In this document: piece by piece, positions 1 through 7,825 of the stretch
Position numbering within the stretch: position 1 is the first letter of the stretch
Layout: every line of letters begins with the position of its first letter
From: Gammaproteobacteria bacterium
GTDB lineage: Bacteria; Pseudomonadota; Gammaproteobacteria; UWMA-0217
Length of the DNA: 34,708 nt
NCBI GenBank assembly: GCA_027081275.1
Contig: JALWKV010000247.1
Location: 1-34,708 of the forward strand
Direction of reading: 5' to 3'
Notes under the pieces: model-generated
The model's input: only the letters and a program-made list of their open reading frames with translations
Databases searched by the model: none
What the model was told of the DNA's origin: nothing
Made by a program: the position numbers and the translations under genes

Positions 1-182
1 AGGAACGGCTCATGAAAAACCTCAAGAGGAAAGCCGCCCAATTGGGTTTTGTCTTGGTCCCGTCATCAGAAGATGATGGGGTGGTGACCGAAATATCAAT
101 GGCTTAGAGTTAAGTTACTTGGAAGCCCACCCCTGAAATCCGAGCAATTGCAGGCGAATTGCCGAATGAGCTGAGCAATTAC
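1..182 (+). mobile_element. Right end of an IS66-like insertion sequence
   Basis: The window opens inside an insertion sequence. A transposase-like tail ends at 107. The element appears to end at 182, where the reverse complement begins GTAATTGCTCAGCTCATTCG. This end aligns over about 45 bases with the left end of the 152-bp MITE at 5575, and the tip of that MITE is flanked by 8-bp duplications. GTAA tips with 8-bp target duplications are characteristic of the IS66 family, so IS66-like (perhaps the single-ORF ISBst12 branch) is an inference. The other end lies outside the window; the predicted target duplication on this side is CGTCAAGG at 183-190. Confidence 0.6.
3..107 (+). CDS. Transposase, C-terminal fragment (cut by window edge)
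   Basis: An open frame runs from the window edge to TAG at 105-107 and encodes 34 residues, including the basic stretch LKRKAAQLGFVLVP. Short basic tails of this kind are common at transposase C-termini, and the frame stops 75 bp before an insertion-sequence end. No catalytic residue is visible, so the family cannot be decided from the protein. The assignment rests mainly on the adjacent terminal repeat. Confidence 0.45.
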   Translation, partial: ERLMKNLKRKAAQLGFVLVPSSEDDGVVTEISMA

Positions 183-393
183 CGTCAAGGTACGGTGATT
201 CTCGTTTCAATCGATCAAGCCGAACAGACTCCTGGTAGCCACCAGACCAGCCGCTTCTGACGCCCCGGTGGCGATTTGCTACACTTCCCGCCCCAATATC
301 CGCCCGTGCATCGACACCCCCCTGCCGGCCATCGAGTGCCGAAGACCAGAACAACAACGCTGCATGGGCCGGTCACAACGGAACAGGACTGAC

Positions 394-3009
394 ATGAGCG
401 ACCTCTACGACGCACTGCGCGACAACGTGAGAATGCTGGGCGACAGCCTTGGCGAGACCATCCGCAATCATCTGGGCGAGGAGGTTTTCGACAAGATCGA
501 GCTGATCCGCCAGCTGGCGCGCAACGCCCGCTCCCATGACGACGGCAACGCGCAGGAGGCGTTGCTGAAGGAGTTGACGTCGCTGTCGGACGACGAATTC
601 CTGCCGGTGGCGCGCGCCTTCACCCATTTCCTCAACCTCGCCAACATCGCGCAGGAATTCCACCGCGTGAAGAACCAGCAGGTGATGTCCCAGCTCGATT
701 CGATCAGCTCCTTCACGCAGGTGCTGGGGCGGCTGAAGAACGAGGAGATCGACACCGACCGGATCTTCGAGGCGCTGAGCGAAATGAAGATCGAGCTGGT
801 GCTGACGGCGCATCCGACCGAGGTCAACCGGCGCACGCTGATCATGAAGTACAGCGCCATCAATGAATGTCTCCAGGCCATCGACCGCGGCGAACCGAAG
901 CACCACCGCCTGCGCGAGCTGATTGCGCAGATCTGGCACACCAACGAGATCCGCCAGCAGCGACCGACGCCGATGGACGAGGCCAAGTGGGGCTTCGCCG
1001 TCATCGAGAACAGCCTGTGGCAGGCGGCGCCGGAGTTTCTGCGCCAGCTCAGCGACCAGTGCGTGGAGAAGCTGGGCAGGCCGCTACCGCTGGATTGCGC
1101 GCCGGTGCGCTTCGCCTCGTGGATGGGCGGCGACCGCGACGGCAACCCCAACGTGACGGCCAAGGTGACCGAGAACGTGTTGCTGCGGGCGCGCTGGGTC
1201 GCCGCCGGGCTGTTCGCGCGCGATCTGATCCAGCTGCGCAACGAGCTGTCGATGAGCGTCTGCAACGAGGAGCTGCGCCGCCGCGTCGGTCCCAACGAGC
1301 CGGAGCCCTACCGCACGCTGCTGCGCCGGCTCATCGTGGCGCTGGAGGACACACGCTACTGGCTCGAGAAGAAGATGAAGGGCGAGTCGGTGCTGAAGCC
1401 ACGGGTGCTGATCTGGAAGACCGATCACCTGCTGGAACCGCTGATGCTCTGCCACCGCTCGCTGTGCGAATGCGGCATGCAGATCATCGCCGAGGGGCCG
1501 CTGGAGGACACCATCCGGCGCCTCTCCTGCTTCGGCATCGAGCTGGTCAAGCTCGACATCCGCCAGAACGCCGACCGTCATGCCCAGGTCTTCGACGAGC
1601 TGACCGAATTCTATGGCCTCGGCACCTATTCGGAGTGGGCGGAGGAAGCCAAGCAGGCCTATCTGCTGCGCGAGCTGCAGAGCAAGCGACCGCTGATCCC
1701 GCGGCGCTGGCGGCCCTCGGCCGATGTGCGCGAAGTGCTGGAAACCTGCCAGGTCATCGCCCGCACCGAGCCGCAGGCGCTCGGCTCCTACGTTATCTCG
1801 ATGGCGAGCCAGCCGTCTGACGTGCTGGCCGTGATCCTGCTGCTGTGCGAGGCCGGCGTCGAGCATTCGATGCCGATCGCGCCGCTGTTCGAGACGCTGG
1901 CCGACCTCAACAACGCCAGCCGCTGCATCGACGATCTGCTCAGCATCGACTGGTACCGCCAGTATGCAGACGGCCATCAGGAGGTGATGATCGGCTACTC
2001 CGATTCGGCCAAGGACGCCGGCCAGCTCGCCGCCGTCTGGGGGCAGTACCGCGCCCAGGAGGAGCTGACCCATGTCTGCGGTCACCACAACTTCCACCTG
2101 ATGCTGTTCCACGGCCGCGGCGGCACCGTCGGCCGCGGCGGCGGCCCCAGCCACACGGCGATCCTGTCGCAGCCGCCCGGCTCGGTGAACGGCGGCCTGC
2201 GGGTGACCGAACAGGGCGAGATGATCCGCTTCAAGTTCGGCACGCCGGAGCTGGCGATCCGCCACCTCGAGCTCTACACCAGCGCGGTGTTATCGGCGAC
2301 GCTGATGCCGACCGCCGAGCCACGCAACGAGTGGCGTCAGGAAATGGATGCACTCACCACGACGGCGCATCGCCACTACTGCGCCATCGTCAAGGAGCAC
2401 CCCGACTTCGTCGAATACTTCCGCCTGGTCACGCCGGAGCAGGAGCTGTCGAAGCTGCCGCTGGGATCACGACCGGCCAAGCGCCGCTCCGACGGCGGCG
2501 TCGAGAGCCTGCGCGCGATCCCGTGGATCTTCGCCTGGACCCAGATACGGCTGATGCTACCGGCCTGGCTCGGCTCCGATGCGGCGCTGGCCGAGGCGAT
2601 CGACAACGGCCAGCTCGACCTGCTGCGCGAGATGTATGAGCAGTGGCCCTTCTTCCACGCCTATGTGGATCTGCTGGAGATGGTGCTGGCCAAGGCCGAA
2701 TCAGACATCGCCGCCTATTACGAAAAACGGCTCGCTCCCGAGCGCATGCGACCGCTGGGCGATGACCTGCGCAAGCGGCTGCACGTCGTCACCGACGCCG
2801 TGCTGAAGCTGAAGGAGTCGTCGGCGCTGCTGGAGGACAACCCCGAACTGAAGCGGCTGGTCGACTGGCGCAATCCCTATATCGATCCGCTGCACTATCT
2901 GCAGGCCGAACTGCTCTACCGCGATCGCAACCACTTCGACGAAAAGCTGGAGCAGGCGCTGATGATCACGATGGCGGGCATCGCCGCCGGACTGCAGAAC
3001 ACAGGCTAG
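394..3009 (+). CDS. ppc: Phosphoenolpyruvate carboxylase
   Basis: Cytosolic anaplerotic enzyme that carboxylates phosphoenolpyruvate with bicarbonate to oxaloacetate and phosphate. The product is 871 residues, close to the usual 870-900. Visible signatures are VLTAHPTE with the catalytic His140, GGDRDGNPNVT, GYSDSAKDAG with Lys540, the glycine-rich loop FHGRGGTVGRGGGPSH with Arg575 and Arg581, and the invariant C-terminal QNTG. These match E. coli His138, Lys546, Arg581 and Arg587 within a few positions. The frame is open upstream to 268, but the ATG at 394 starts MSDLYDAL as in the family and has ACAGGA just upstream. The next gene starts 7 bp after the stop, so the two are probably cotranscribed. 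Confidence 0.97.
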   Translation: MSDLYDALRDNVRMLGDSLGETIRNHLGEEVFDKIELIRQLARNARSHDDGNAQEALLKELTSLSDDEFLPVARAFTHFLNLANIAQEFHRVKNQQVMSQLDSISSFTQVLGRLKNEEIDTDRIFEALSEMKIELVLTAHPTEVNRRTLIMKYSAINECLQAIDRGEPKHHRLRELIAQIWHTNEIRQQRPTPMDEAKWGFAVIENSLWQAAPEFLRQLSDQCVEKLGRPLPLDCAPVRFASWMGGDRDGNPNVTAKVTENVLLRARWVAAGLFARDLIQLRNELSMSVCNEELRRRVGPNEPEPYRTLLRRLIVALEDTRYWLEKKMKGESVLKPRVLIWKTDHLLEPLMLCHRSLCECGMQIIAEGPLEDTIRRLSCFGIELVKLDIRQNADRHAQVFDELTEFYGLGTYSEWAEEAKQAYLLRELQSKRPLIPRRWRPSADVREVLETCQVIARTEPQALGSYVISMASQPSDVLAVILLLCEAGVEHSMPIAPLFETLADLNNASRCIDDLLSIDWYRQYADGHQEVMIGYSDSAKDAGQLAAVWGQYRAQEELTHVCGHHNFHLMLFHGRGGTVGRGGGPSHTAILSQPPGSVNGGLRVTEQGEMIRFKFGTPELAIRHLELYTSAVLSATLMPTAEPRNEWRQEMDALTTTAHRHYCAIVKEHPDFVEYFRLVTPEQELSKLPLGSRPAKRRSDGGVESLRAIPWIFAWTQIRLMLPAWLGSDAALAEAIDNGQLDLLREMYEQWPFFHAYVDLLEMVLAKAESDIAAYYEKRLAPERMRPLGDDLRKRLHVVTDAVLKLKESSALLEDNPELKRLVDWRNPYIDPLHYLQAELLYRDRNHFDEKLEQALMITMAGIAAGLQNTG

Positions 3010-3016
3010 TCCGTCC

Positions 3017-3787
3017 GTGAGCGATCGCTTCGTCGCCACCGCCCGCGTCTACGGCCAGGAGGCGCTCGAGCGCTTCCGCCGGCTGCACGTGCTGGTGGTC
3101 GGGGTCGGCGGCGTCGGTTCCTGGGCGGCCGAGGCGCTGGCGCGCAACGGCGTCGGCGAAATCACGCTGCTCGACGGCGACGATATCGCCGAGAGCAACA
3201 TCAACCGCCAGGTCCACGCACTGACGGCCACGCTCGGGCGACAGAAGGTCGAGGTCATGGCCGAGCGCATCGCGCAGATCAATCCCGACTGCCGCTGTCA
3301 TCCCATCGACGACCTGCTGGTGTCGAACAACCTCGACAGCTACCTCGGCCGCGGCTGCGACTACGTCATCGACGCTATCGACAGCGTCCGCTTCAAGGCC
3401 GACATGATCTACTGGTGCAAGCGCAACCGGCTGCCGATCGTCACCACCGGCGGCGCCGGCGGCATCACCGACCCGACCACGGTGACGGTGAAGGATCTCA
3501 CCCTGACTCACAACGACCCGCTGGCGGCGAAGGTGCGCCACCGGCTGCGCTCGCAATACGGCTGGAGCCGCAACCCGAAACGCCGCTTCGGCATCGAATG
3601 CGTCTATTCGACGCAGCAGCCGGTCTATCCGCGTGGCGACGGCACGGTCTGTCATGCCAAGCCCGGCAAGGCCGGCGTCACGCTCGACTGCGACAGGGGC
3701 TACGGCTCGACCGTGGTGGTGACGGCCACCTTCGGCATGGTCGCCGCCGCGCGGGTGCTGGCCCGCGCGCAACGCAGAGACGGCTAA
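3017..3787 (+). CDS. tcdA: tRNA threonylcarbamoyladenosine dehydratase
   Basis: E1-like (ThiF/MoeB superfamily) enzyme that uses ATP to cyclise t6A37 of ANN-decoding tRNAs to the ct6A form. The 256-residue product contains the nucleotide-binding loop VVGVGGVGSWAAEALAR (about 27-43), the NINRQ segment with the arginine that contacts ATP, VIDAIDSV, VTTGGAGG, and the conserved VYSTQQPVYP and MVTATFG-like C-terminal motifs of the TcdA/CsdL branch. That branch lacks the double zinc CxxC pairs of MoeB. The start is GTG at 3017, 7 bp after the ppc stop; no strong ribosome site is visible beyond AGG in the end of ppc. Confidence 0.93.
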   Translation: MSDRFVATARVYGQEALERFRRLHVLVVGVGGVGSWAAEALARNGVGEITLLDGDDIAESNINRQVHALTATLGRQKVEVMAERIAQINPDCRCHPIDDLLVSNNLDSYLGRGCDYVIDAIDSVRFKADMIYWCKRNRLPIVTTGGAGGITDPTTVTVKDLTLTHNDPLAAKVRHRLRSQYGWSRNPKRRFGIECVYSTQQPVYPRGDGTVCHAKPGKAGVTLDCDRGYGSTVVVTATFGMVAAARVLARAQRRDG

Positions 3788-3837
3788 GGCCATCCTGTGC
3801 TTCAATAGCGGCATCGTCGCAGCCCGCTCTCCTCGTC

Positions 3838-4572
3838 ATGGTCATTCAGCCCCGCTCCGTTCCGCCTTCCCATGCGCTGCGCTGGTTCAGCGACGGGCTG
3901 CGGCTCTCCGCGCGGCGACCGCTCTGGTTCGTGCTGTTGCTGGTGCTGATGCTGCCGCTGGGGATGTGGGCCTCGGCGCTGATCCAGTTCGCGCTGGCGC
4001 CGACGCTGCTGGGCTGCGGCGTGGTGCTGGCGCTGTCGAGCGAACACGACAGCAGCTTCCCGGCCGACCTTGGCGATCGCTGCGCCGCCAGTTGCCGGCG
4101 CATGGCGCTGGCGACGCTGGCCGGCGCGCCCATCGTGCTATTGGTGGCGATGATGATCAGCCTGCTGGTGCAGAGCCAGGAGGTGGCGCGCGGCGATGCC
4201 GCGCCCGCGGCCGCCGCGGCCATCTTCAGCTTCGAGCCGGCCAATATCCTGCTGATCACGCTGTTTCTCTGGTTCGTCGCGCTGGGGCCTATTCTCTGGT
4301 TCTTCATTCCACTGCTGGTGCTGGAGAAGCTGCCGCTCAAGCTCACCCTCGCGCTGGCGGTTCGCGCCTACAGCCGGAACCTCTATATCGCCATCATCAC
4401 CTCGCTGATCGCGATGATCTTCGCCTTCGGCACGCTGCTGTCGATTCTGCTGTTTCCGCTGTTCGCCGTCGTCGTCTGCGCCATGTATCTGAGCTATCGC
4501 GACATCTTCTACGGCGAGGCGCTGAAGATGGCGACACGCGCGAGAACGGCGGTACCGGCCACCAGCAGCTGA
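3838..4572 (+). CDS. BPSS1780-like polytopic inner-membrane protein
   Basis: A 244-residue hydrophobic protein of unknown function. The N-terminus (RSVPPSHALRWFSDGL, then a charged step and a membrane helix) resembles the BPSS1780 family, whose members begin with a similar VPA-x-G-W-x-W segment. About six membrane segments are visible near residues 29-46, 49-66, 89-112, 136-161 and two in 183-220, with an alanine-rich loop at 118-130. The frame is open far upstream through tcdA, but that overlap is an alternative frame of tcdA; ATG 3838, 50 bp after tcdA, is the first sensible start. The orientation suggests it trails the ppc-tcdA unit. Confidence 0.65.
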   Translation: MVIQPRSVPPSHALRWFSDGLRLSARRPLWFVLLLVLMLPLGMWASALIQFALAPTLLGCGVVLALSSEHDSSFPADLGDRCAASCRRMALATLAGAPIVLLVAMMISLLVQSQEVARGDAAPAAAAAIFSFEPANILLITLFLWFVALGPILWFFIPLLVLEKLPLKLTLALAVRAYSRNLYIAIITSLIAMIFAFGTLLSILLFPLFAVVVCAMYLSYRDIFYGEALKMATRARTAVPATSS

Positions 4573-4576
4573 GCGG

Positions 4577-5110
4577 CTATTGCCAGCGATCGGTAATGCG
4601 CTCGACCAGCCAGCCGTGAAGCACCGAGAAAACCAGAATCCAGCCGGTGAGCACGACCATATAGGCGGTGCCAAAATAGAACGCCATCAGCGGCAGCCAC
4701 GGCAGCTTGATGGAACGGGCATAGAGAAAGGCGGCCACCAGCGCCGGACGCATGCCCTGATCGCGCATGTTGCGCAGCAGCGGATACCAGGGGTAGATCG
4801 GGCCATGCGACAGCACGCCGGCGACGATCGCCACCAGCCAGCCGCGCAGGCCGCTGCCATGACCGGTCAGCCGCGCCAGCACCGCCGTAGCGCCGGAGAA
4901 CAGCTCCGTCAGCCAGAGAAAGACGAACACCAGCACGAAGATCGGCATCAGCTCCAGCGCCATCTGGCCAAAACGGGCGACGCCCTTTCGACCGAACTCG
5001 GGAAACAGGAGAAAGACCAGCCCGTAGCCGACGCAGGTGGCGGCGAGAAAAAGCCAGCCCTTCTTCGCGCTTCGCCTGCCTGTTACCGGATTGTCCTGCT
5101 TTTCAGACAC
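4577..5110 (-). CDS. ArsP/UPF0718-type permease, C-terminal half protein
   Basis: A 177-residue membrane protein with about four membrane helices. The segment SHGPIYPWYPLLRNMRDQG followed by FLYARSIKLPWLPLM is the signature of the second half of the predicted permease family PF03773 (ArsP/DUF318), whose full-length members have about 8 helices; some ArsP proteins export trivalent organoarsenicals. The start is a GTG at 5110 inside the stop region of the upstream half gene (overlap GTGTCTGA), so translation is probably coupled. The substrate cannot be told from sequence; no ArsR or thioredoxin-like gene lies beside it. Confidence 0.75.
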   Translation of the reverse strand: MSEKQDNPVTGRRSAKKGWLFLAATCVGYGLVFLLFPEFGRKGVARFGQMALELMPIFVLVFVFLWLTELFSGATAVLARLTGHGSGLRGWLVAIVAGVLSHGPIYPWYPLLRNMRDQGMRPALVAAFLYARSIKLPWLPLMAFYFGTAYMVVLTGWILVFSVLHGWLVERITDRWQ

Positions 5111-5531
5111 GGAGCGTCGCCACCGTCAGCCAGGCGACGATCATCGCCATGATGAAGGCGATCAGATTGCGCCAGGCGGCAAAGCGCCAGCCCAGCATCA
5201 TCGCTTCCACCGGCAGCGGTATGAAACCGACGGTGACCCAGGCGATGATGAAGGTCGTCACCGCGTAGAGATCGACGCCCGCCTTCTGCAACTCGCCCGC
5301 CAGCAGATAGCTGATGACCGGCTGTGCCGCGGCGATGCTGCCGATGGCGTCGGCGATCAGCATGTCGATGAAATGACCATGTCCCAGCGCGCCGTTGGCG
5401 ATCAGCGTCGGAATCAGCTCGATGACGAGGCTGGAGATGAGCATCACCCCCAGCAGCACCGGAAAAAGACGCAGGAACATGCGGAAGGTCTTCCTGACCG
5501 AGGTCAGCAGCTTTTCTTTCGTCAGAGGCAT
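5103..5531 (-). CDS. ArsP/UPF0718-type permease, N-terminal half protein
   Basis: A 142-residue membrane protein with about four helices (near 22-42, 55-80, 87-110 and 122-140) that corresponds to the first half of the PF03773 permease fold. The segment containing SYLLAGELQKAG followed by a helix with VGFIPLPVEA resembles the half-protein partners found next to the C-terminal half. It overlaps the downstream half gene by 8 bp. Together the two halves total 319 residues, about the size of a fused permease, which suggests a heterodimeric transporter rather than a broken gene. The start codon is 44 bp from a MITE that occupies its upstream region. Confidence 0.72.
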   Translation of the reverse strand: MPLTKEKLLTSVRKTFRMFLRLFPVLLGVMLISSLVIELIPTLIANGALGHGHFIDMLIADAIGSIAAAQPVISYLLAGELQKAGVDLYAVTTFIIAWVTVGFIPLPVEAMMLGWRFAAWRNLIAFIMAMIVAWLTVATLRV

Positions 5532-5574
5532 GCGCGCTTTCTCCGGAGCGTGGGTGGGAAATGGTCGGGGCGGG

Positions 5575-5726
5575 GAAACTACTCAGCTCATTCGGAAATT
5601 TGCCTGTAACTGCTCAGATTGCCCCTGAAATCCGTCAGTTCAAGGCAGAAAATGTGAGTTTACGAGTGTAAATGACCATTTTCGAACGCGGAAATGGCGG
5701 ATTTCAGGGGTGAGCTGAGTAGTTAC
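5575..5726. mobile_element. 152-bp MITE, copy 1 (IS66-like ends)
   Basis: The ends are GAAACTACTCAGCTC and, read from the other side, GTAACTACTCAGCTC (14 of 15 match). The element is flanked by a perfect 8-bp direct repeat GGGGCGGG at 5567-5574 and 5727-5734. It folds as one long stem-loop: CCCCTGAAATCCG (5622-5634) pairs with CGGATTTCAGGGG (5698-5710), then GAAAATG with CATTTTC, then TTTAC with GTAAA around a 4-nt loop. It has no coding capacity. A second copy at 31114 has exactly the same length with about 16 differences, and the terminal 45 bases resemble the insertion-sequence end at 138-182. Confidence 0.88.
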
Positions 5727-5734
5727 GGGGCGGG

Positions 5735-6009
5735 TATTCTACCGGCCCGGCTGGCCGCGATCAGGACTGCGACCGGACTCACTGTATCGACGCAAGCCGC
5801 TACCCCATCGGTTGCAGGGTTTCTATACTCCCGGCTCCACGCAACGGCGGAATCGACATGCGACAGGAATGTCTTCTCGGACAGAAGCGCCTCCTCCCGA
5901 GCCACTTCCACACCCAATCTCGCTCCCGATGCCGGACTCGGTTGGCACATGAGCCCGGTTGCAATGCCGATTCCCGCGCACTCCTCTTCAGCTCAATAGG
6001 AAGTGACCG
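5735..6009. other. Intergenic stretch, no supported gene
   Basis: Between the MITE and the ybjN-like gene lie 275 bp. Short open frames exist on both strands but none has a good start, a family resemblance or a ribosome site. The last bases carry AGGAAG, the ribosome site of the gene starting at 6010. I could not identify a convincing promoter. Confidence 0.5.
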
Positions 6010-6462
6010 ATGAAAATACGGAAAGTACTTTTTCTCTCCCTGACACTGCTCGCCATGTTGCCGGCTTCCGCCGACGAAGCGCTGAAAAAGCGTTTCCGCG
6101 ACGAGGAACTCGTCGATATTCTCAAGAGCGAGGGCTACTCGGCGACGAAGATCCTGAAAAAGGGCGCAATCCAGGTGAAGGTCAACGGCACATCATTCCT
6201 GCTGTTCAACAACCCCGACGGCGATCTGCAGACAGCTTATGCCCTCAGCGGCGTGAAGCTCGGCTATGACGACATCAATGAGTGGAACCGCACCAAACGT
6301 CTGTCACGCGCCTACCTCGACAAGGAGATGGACCCGGTGCTCGAATCCGATCTGCTGGCAAATGGCGGCCTAACACCGCGCCACGTCTCCGAGTTTTTCA
6401 ATGTATTCAAGGATTCCGCCGACGCGTTCAAGCGTTTCGTCATCGCGCACGACGCCAGCTGA
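6010..6462 (+). CDS. Secreted YbjN domain protein
   Basis: A 150-residue protein whose residues 1-21 (MKIRKVLFLSLTLLAMLPAS, then A) form a clear Sec signal peptide. The rest matches the YbjN family (PF10722, annotated as putative sensory transduction regulators with a type III chaperone-like fold): an N-terminal helix with LVDILKSEGYSA, a central FLLFNNPDGDLQTAYAL, and the very typical NRTKRLSRAYLDKEMDPVLE followed by ESDLLANGGLT. Most YbjN proteins have no signal peptide, so a periplasmic role is suggested. AGGAAG lies 7 bp upstream of the ATG. It has no operon partner: nnrS downstream is convergent. Confidence 0.82.
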   Translation: MKIRKVLFLSLTLLAMLPASADEALKKRFRDEELVDILKSEGYSATKILKKGAIQVKVNGTSFLLFNNPDGDLQTAYALSGVKLGYDDINEWNRTKRLSRAYLDKEMDPVLESDLLANGGLTPRHVSEFFNVFKDSADAFKRFVIAHDAS

Positions 6463-6497
6463 GGACGGCGTCGCCCCGAGATGACGCGGCATCACCC

Positions 6498-7691
6498 TCA
6501 GCCGGGGCGGCCGTCGATTCTGACCTTGATCAGCATCGGCAGATAGAGCAGCGCCATCCCGAGAAAGGCGGCGGCCCAGAGCAGCTGGGAGAGGCCGATC
6601 CAGAGATCGTACTGCCCCGCCAGCAGCAGCGGCAGGATCACGCGCACCACGGCGCCCGCGGCAAGCAGCAGGAAGATCGGCAGCAGAATGGCCGGCGGAC
6701 TGAAGACGTTCCGACCGGTGTGTCCCAGTGTGACACGCGCCATCATGCCGACCGTCACCAGCCCGATCCCGCCGTAGGCAAAGGCGTGTATCGCCAGATA
6801 GGGAGAGACGCCGGCGACGATGCTGATGGCCTTCAGCAGAAAGCCGAGCACGATCCACAGATAGCCGAGGTAGAGCGTCCACAGCAGCGTCTTGTTCCAG
6901 ATGCCGGGGTGATACCACCCTTTCAGCCGCCAGGCGTGCAGCAGAAACAGCACGGCCGCGAGCGCCGCCGTAAGCAGCGCCGTCGGCGCCGCCAGATCGG
7001 CGAGCACGAAAACGGCAAACAGGACAACGGTGGTGATATCGAGCCACTTGTAGTTGGTGGCGGTGAAGGGGCAGCCCAGTCCCTTCTCGATGAAGAAGGG
7101 GATGACGCGGCGCCCCATCGTGAAAATCACCGACAGCACCAAGTAGAACCCGGCGTAGAGCCCGACGTGCAGGCCCGCCGGCCACAGACCGGTCAGCCCC
7201 AGATAGAACAGCAGATTCGCCAGCGCCATCAGCGCGACCTGGATCGGAAAGCCCAGCTGATGCCACTGCCGCGCCTTGACGATGGGATGAAACAGCGCCA
7301 CCGTCAGCAGCAGGTCGAACAGCAAGTCGGTGGCGGCCAGCAGTCCCAACCCCGCATCGGTGACAACGAAGGCGAGCGCCCTGCCCGCCAGCCACAGCAG
7401 CGCCAGCACGAGCAGGGGCCACCCGGTCACGGTCCTCACGCCCGTCCAGTTCATCTCCGCCGTCAGCAGAAACCCGCCGATGACCGCCATGCCGAAGCCG
7501 AAGACCATTTCATGGGCATGCCAGCTTACGACGCCGTAGGATTCGGCCGGCAGCGTCCAGCCCAGGAAATACATCCCCATCCACAATACGATGGCAACGA
7601 CCGCATAGAGCATCGCCGCCGAAAAAAAGGGCCGGAAGCCCAACTTGAGAAACGCGGTCTTGTCGGTTACGGGTTCTTCGATATTGAGCAT
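6498..7691 (-). CDS. nnrS: NnrS family haem- and copper-containing membrane protein
   Basis: A 397-residue polytopic inner-membrane protein (about 12 helices) of the NnrS family. These proteins are found with nitric-oxide and denitrification genes, contain haem and copper, and help relieve nitrosative stress. Near the N-terminus, GFRPFF (about 18-23) and WHAHEMVFGFGMA (about 57-69) are the family's hallmark motifs. Further conserved pieces are MGRRVIPFF and the segment with GHTGR near the end. It is transcribed divergently from nsrR, with a palindromic site in the 128-bp gap between them, so NsrR control is likely. Confidence 0.93.
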   Translation of the reverse strand: MLNIEEPVTDKTAFLKLGFRPFFSAAMLYAVVAIVLWMGMYFLGWTLPAESYGVVSWHAHEMVFGFGMAVIGGFLLTAEMNWTGVRTVTGWPLLVLALLWLAGRALAFVVTDAGLGLLAATDLLFDLLLTVALFHPIVKARQWHQLGFPIQVALMALANLLFYLGLTGLWPAGLHVGLYAGFYLVLSVIFTMGRRVIPFFIEKGLGCPFTATNYKWLDITTVVLFAVFVLADLAAPTALLTAALAAVLFLLHAWRLKGWYHPGIWNKTLLWTLYLGYLWIVLGFLLKAISIVAGVSPYLAIHAFAYGGIGLVTVGMMARVTLGHTGRNVFSPPAILLPIFLLLAAGAVVRVILPLLLAGQYDLWIGLSQLLWAAAFLGMALLYLPMLIKVRIDGRPG

Positions 7692-7765
7692 TGTCGGGTC
7701 CGCCGTGTCAGGGATCGGTCAATTCGTTCTCTGGCAATTCAGGGACGAATTGATCAGAGGTTACA

Positions 7766-7788
7766 AACATGTACAATGGATGCATGTT
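7766..7788. promoter_or_regulatory. Probable NsrR operator between nnrS and nsrR
   Basis: A 23-bp imperfect palindrome made of AACATGTACAA, a single T, and GGATGCATGTT. The 11-1-11 geometry with ATG-x-A and T-x-CAT cores is that described for NsrR sites. It lies 31-53 bp upstream of the likely nsrR start and 75 bp upstream of nnrS, where it could repress both promoters. The match is by eye; the outer AACATG/CATGTT differ from the E. coli AAGATG preference. Confidence 0.6.
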
Positions 7789-7825
7789 ATCGCACTGCCC
7801 GCCAGACTGACAACCGGACATGACC

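Noticed and set aside
1084..2265. 393-residue - strand frame inside ppc
   Set aside because: Antisense of a well-supported gene; no recognisable domain.
4577..5531. Frameshifted single permease gene
   Set aside because: Each half has its own start, the overlap is a tidy coupled GTGTCTGA, and split pairs of this family are known.
6282..7823. 513-residue + strand frame across nnrS
   Set aside because: Gln/Arg/His-rich antisense frame of a membrane protein gene with clear family motifs.
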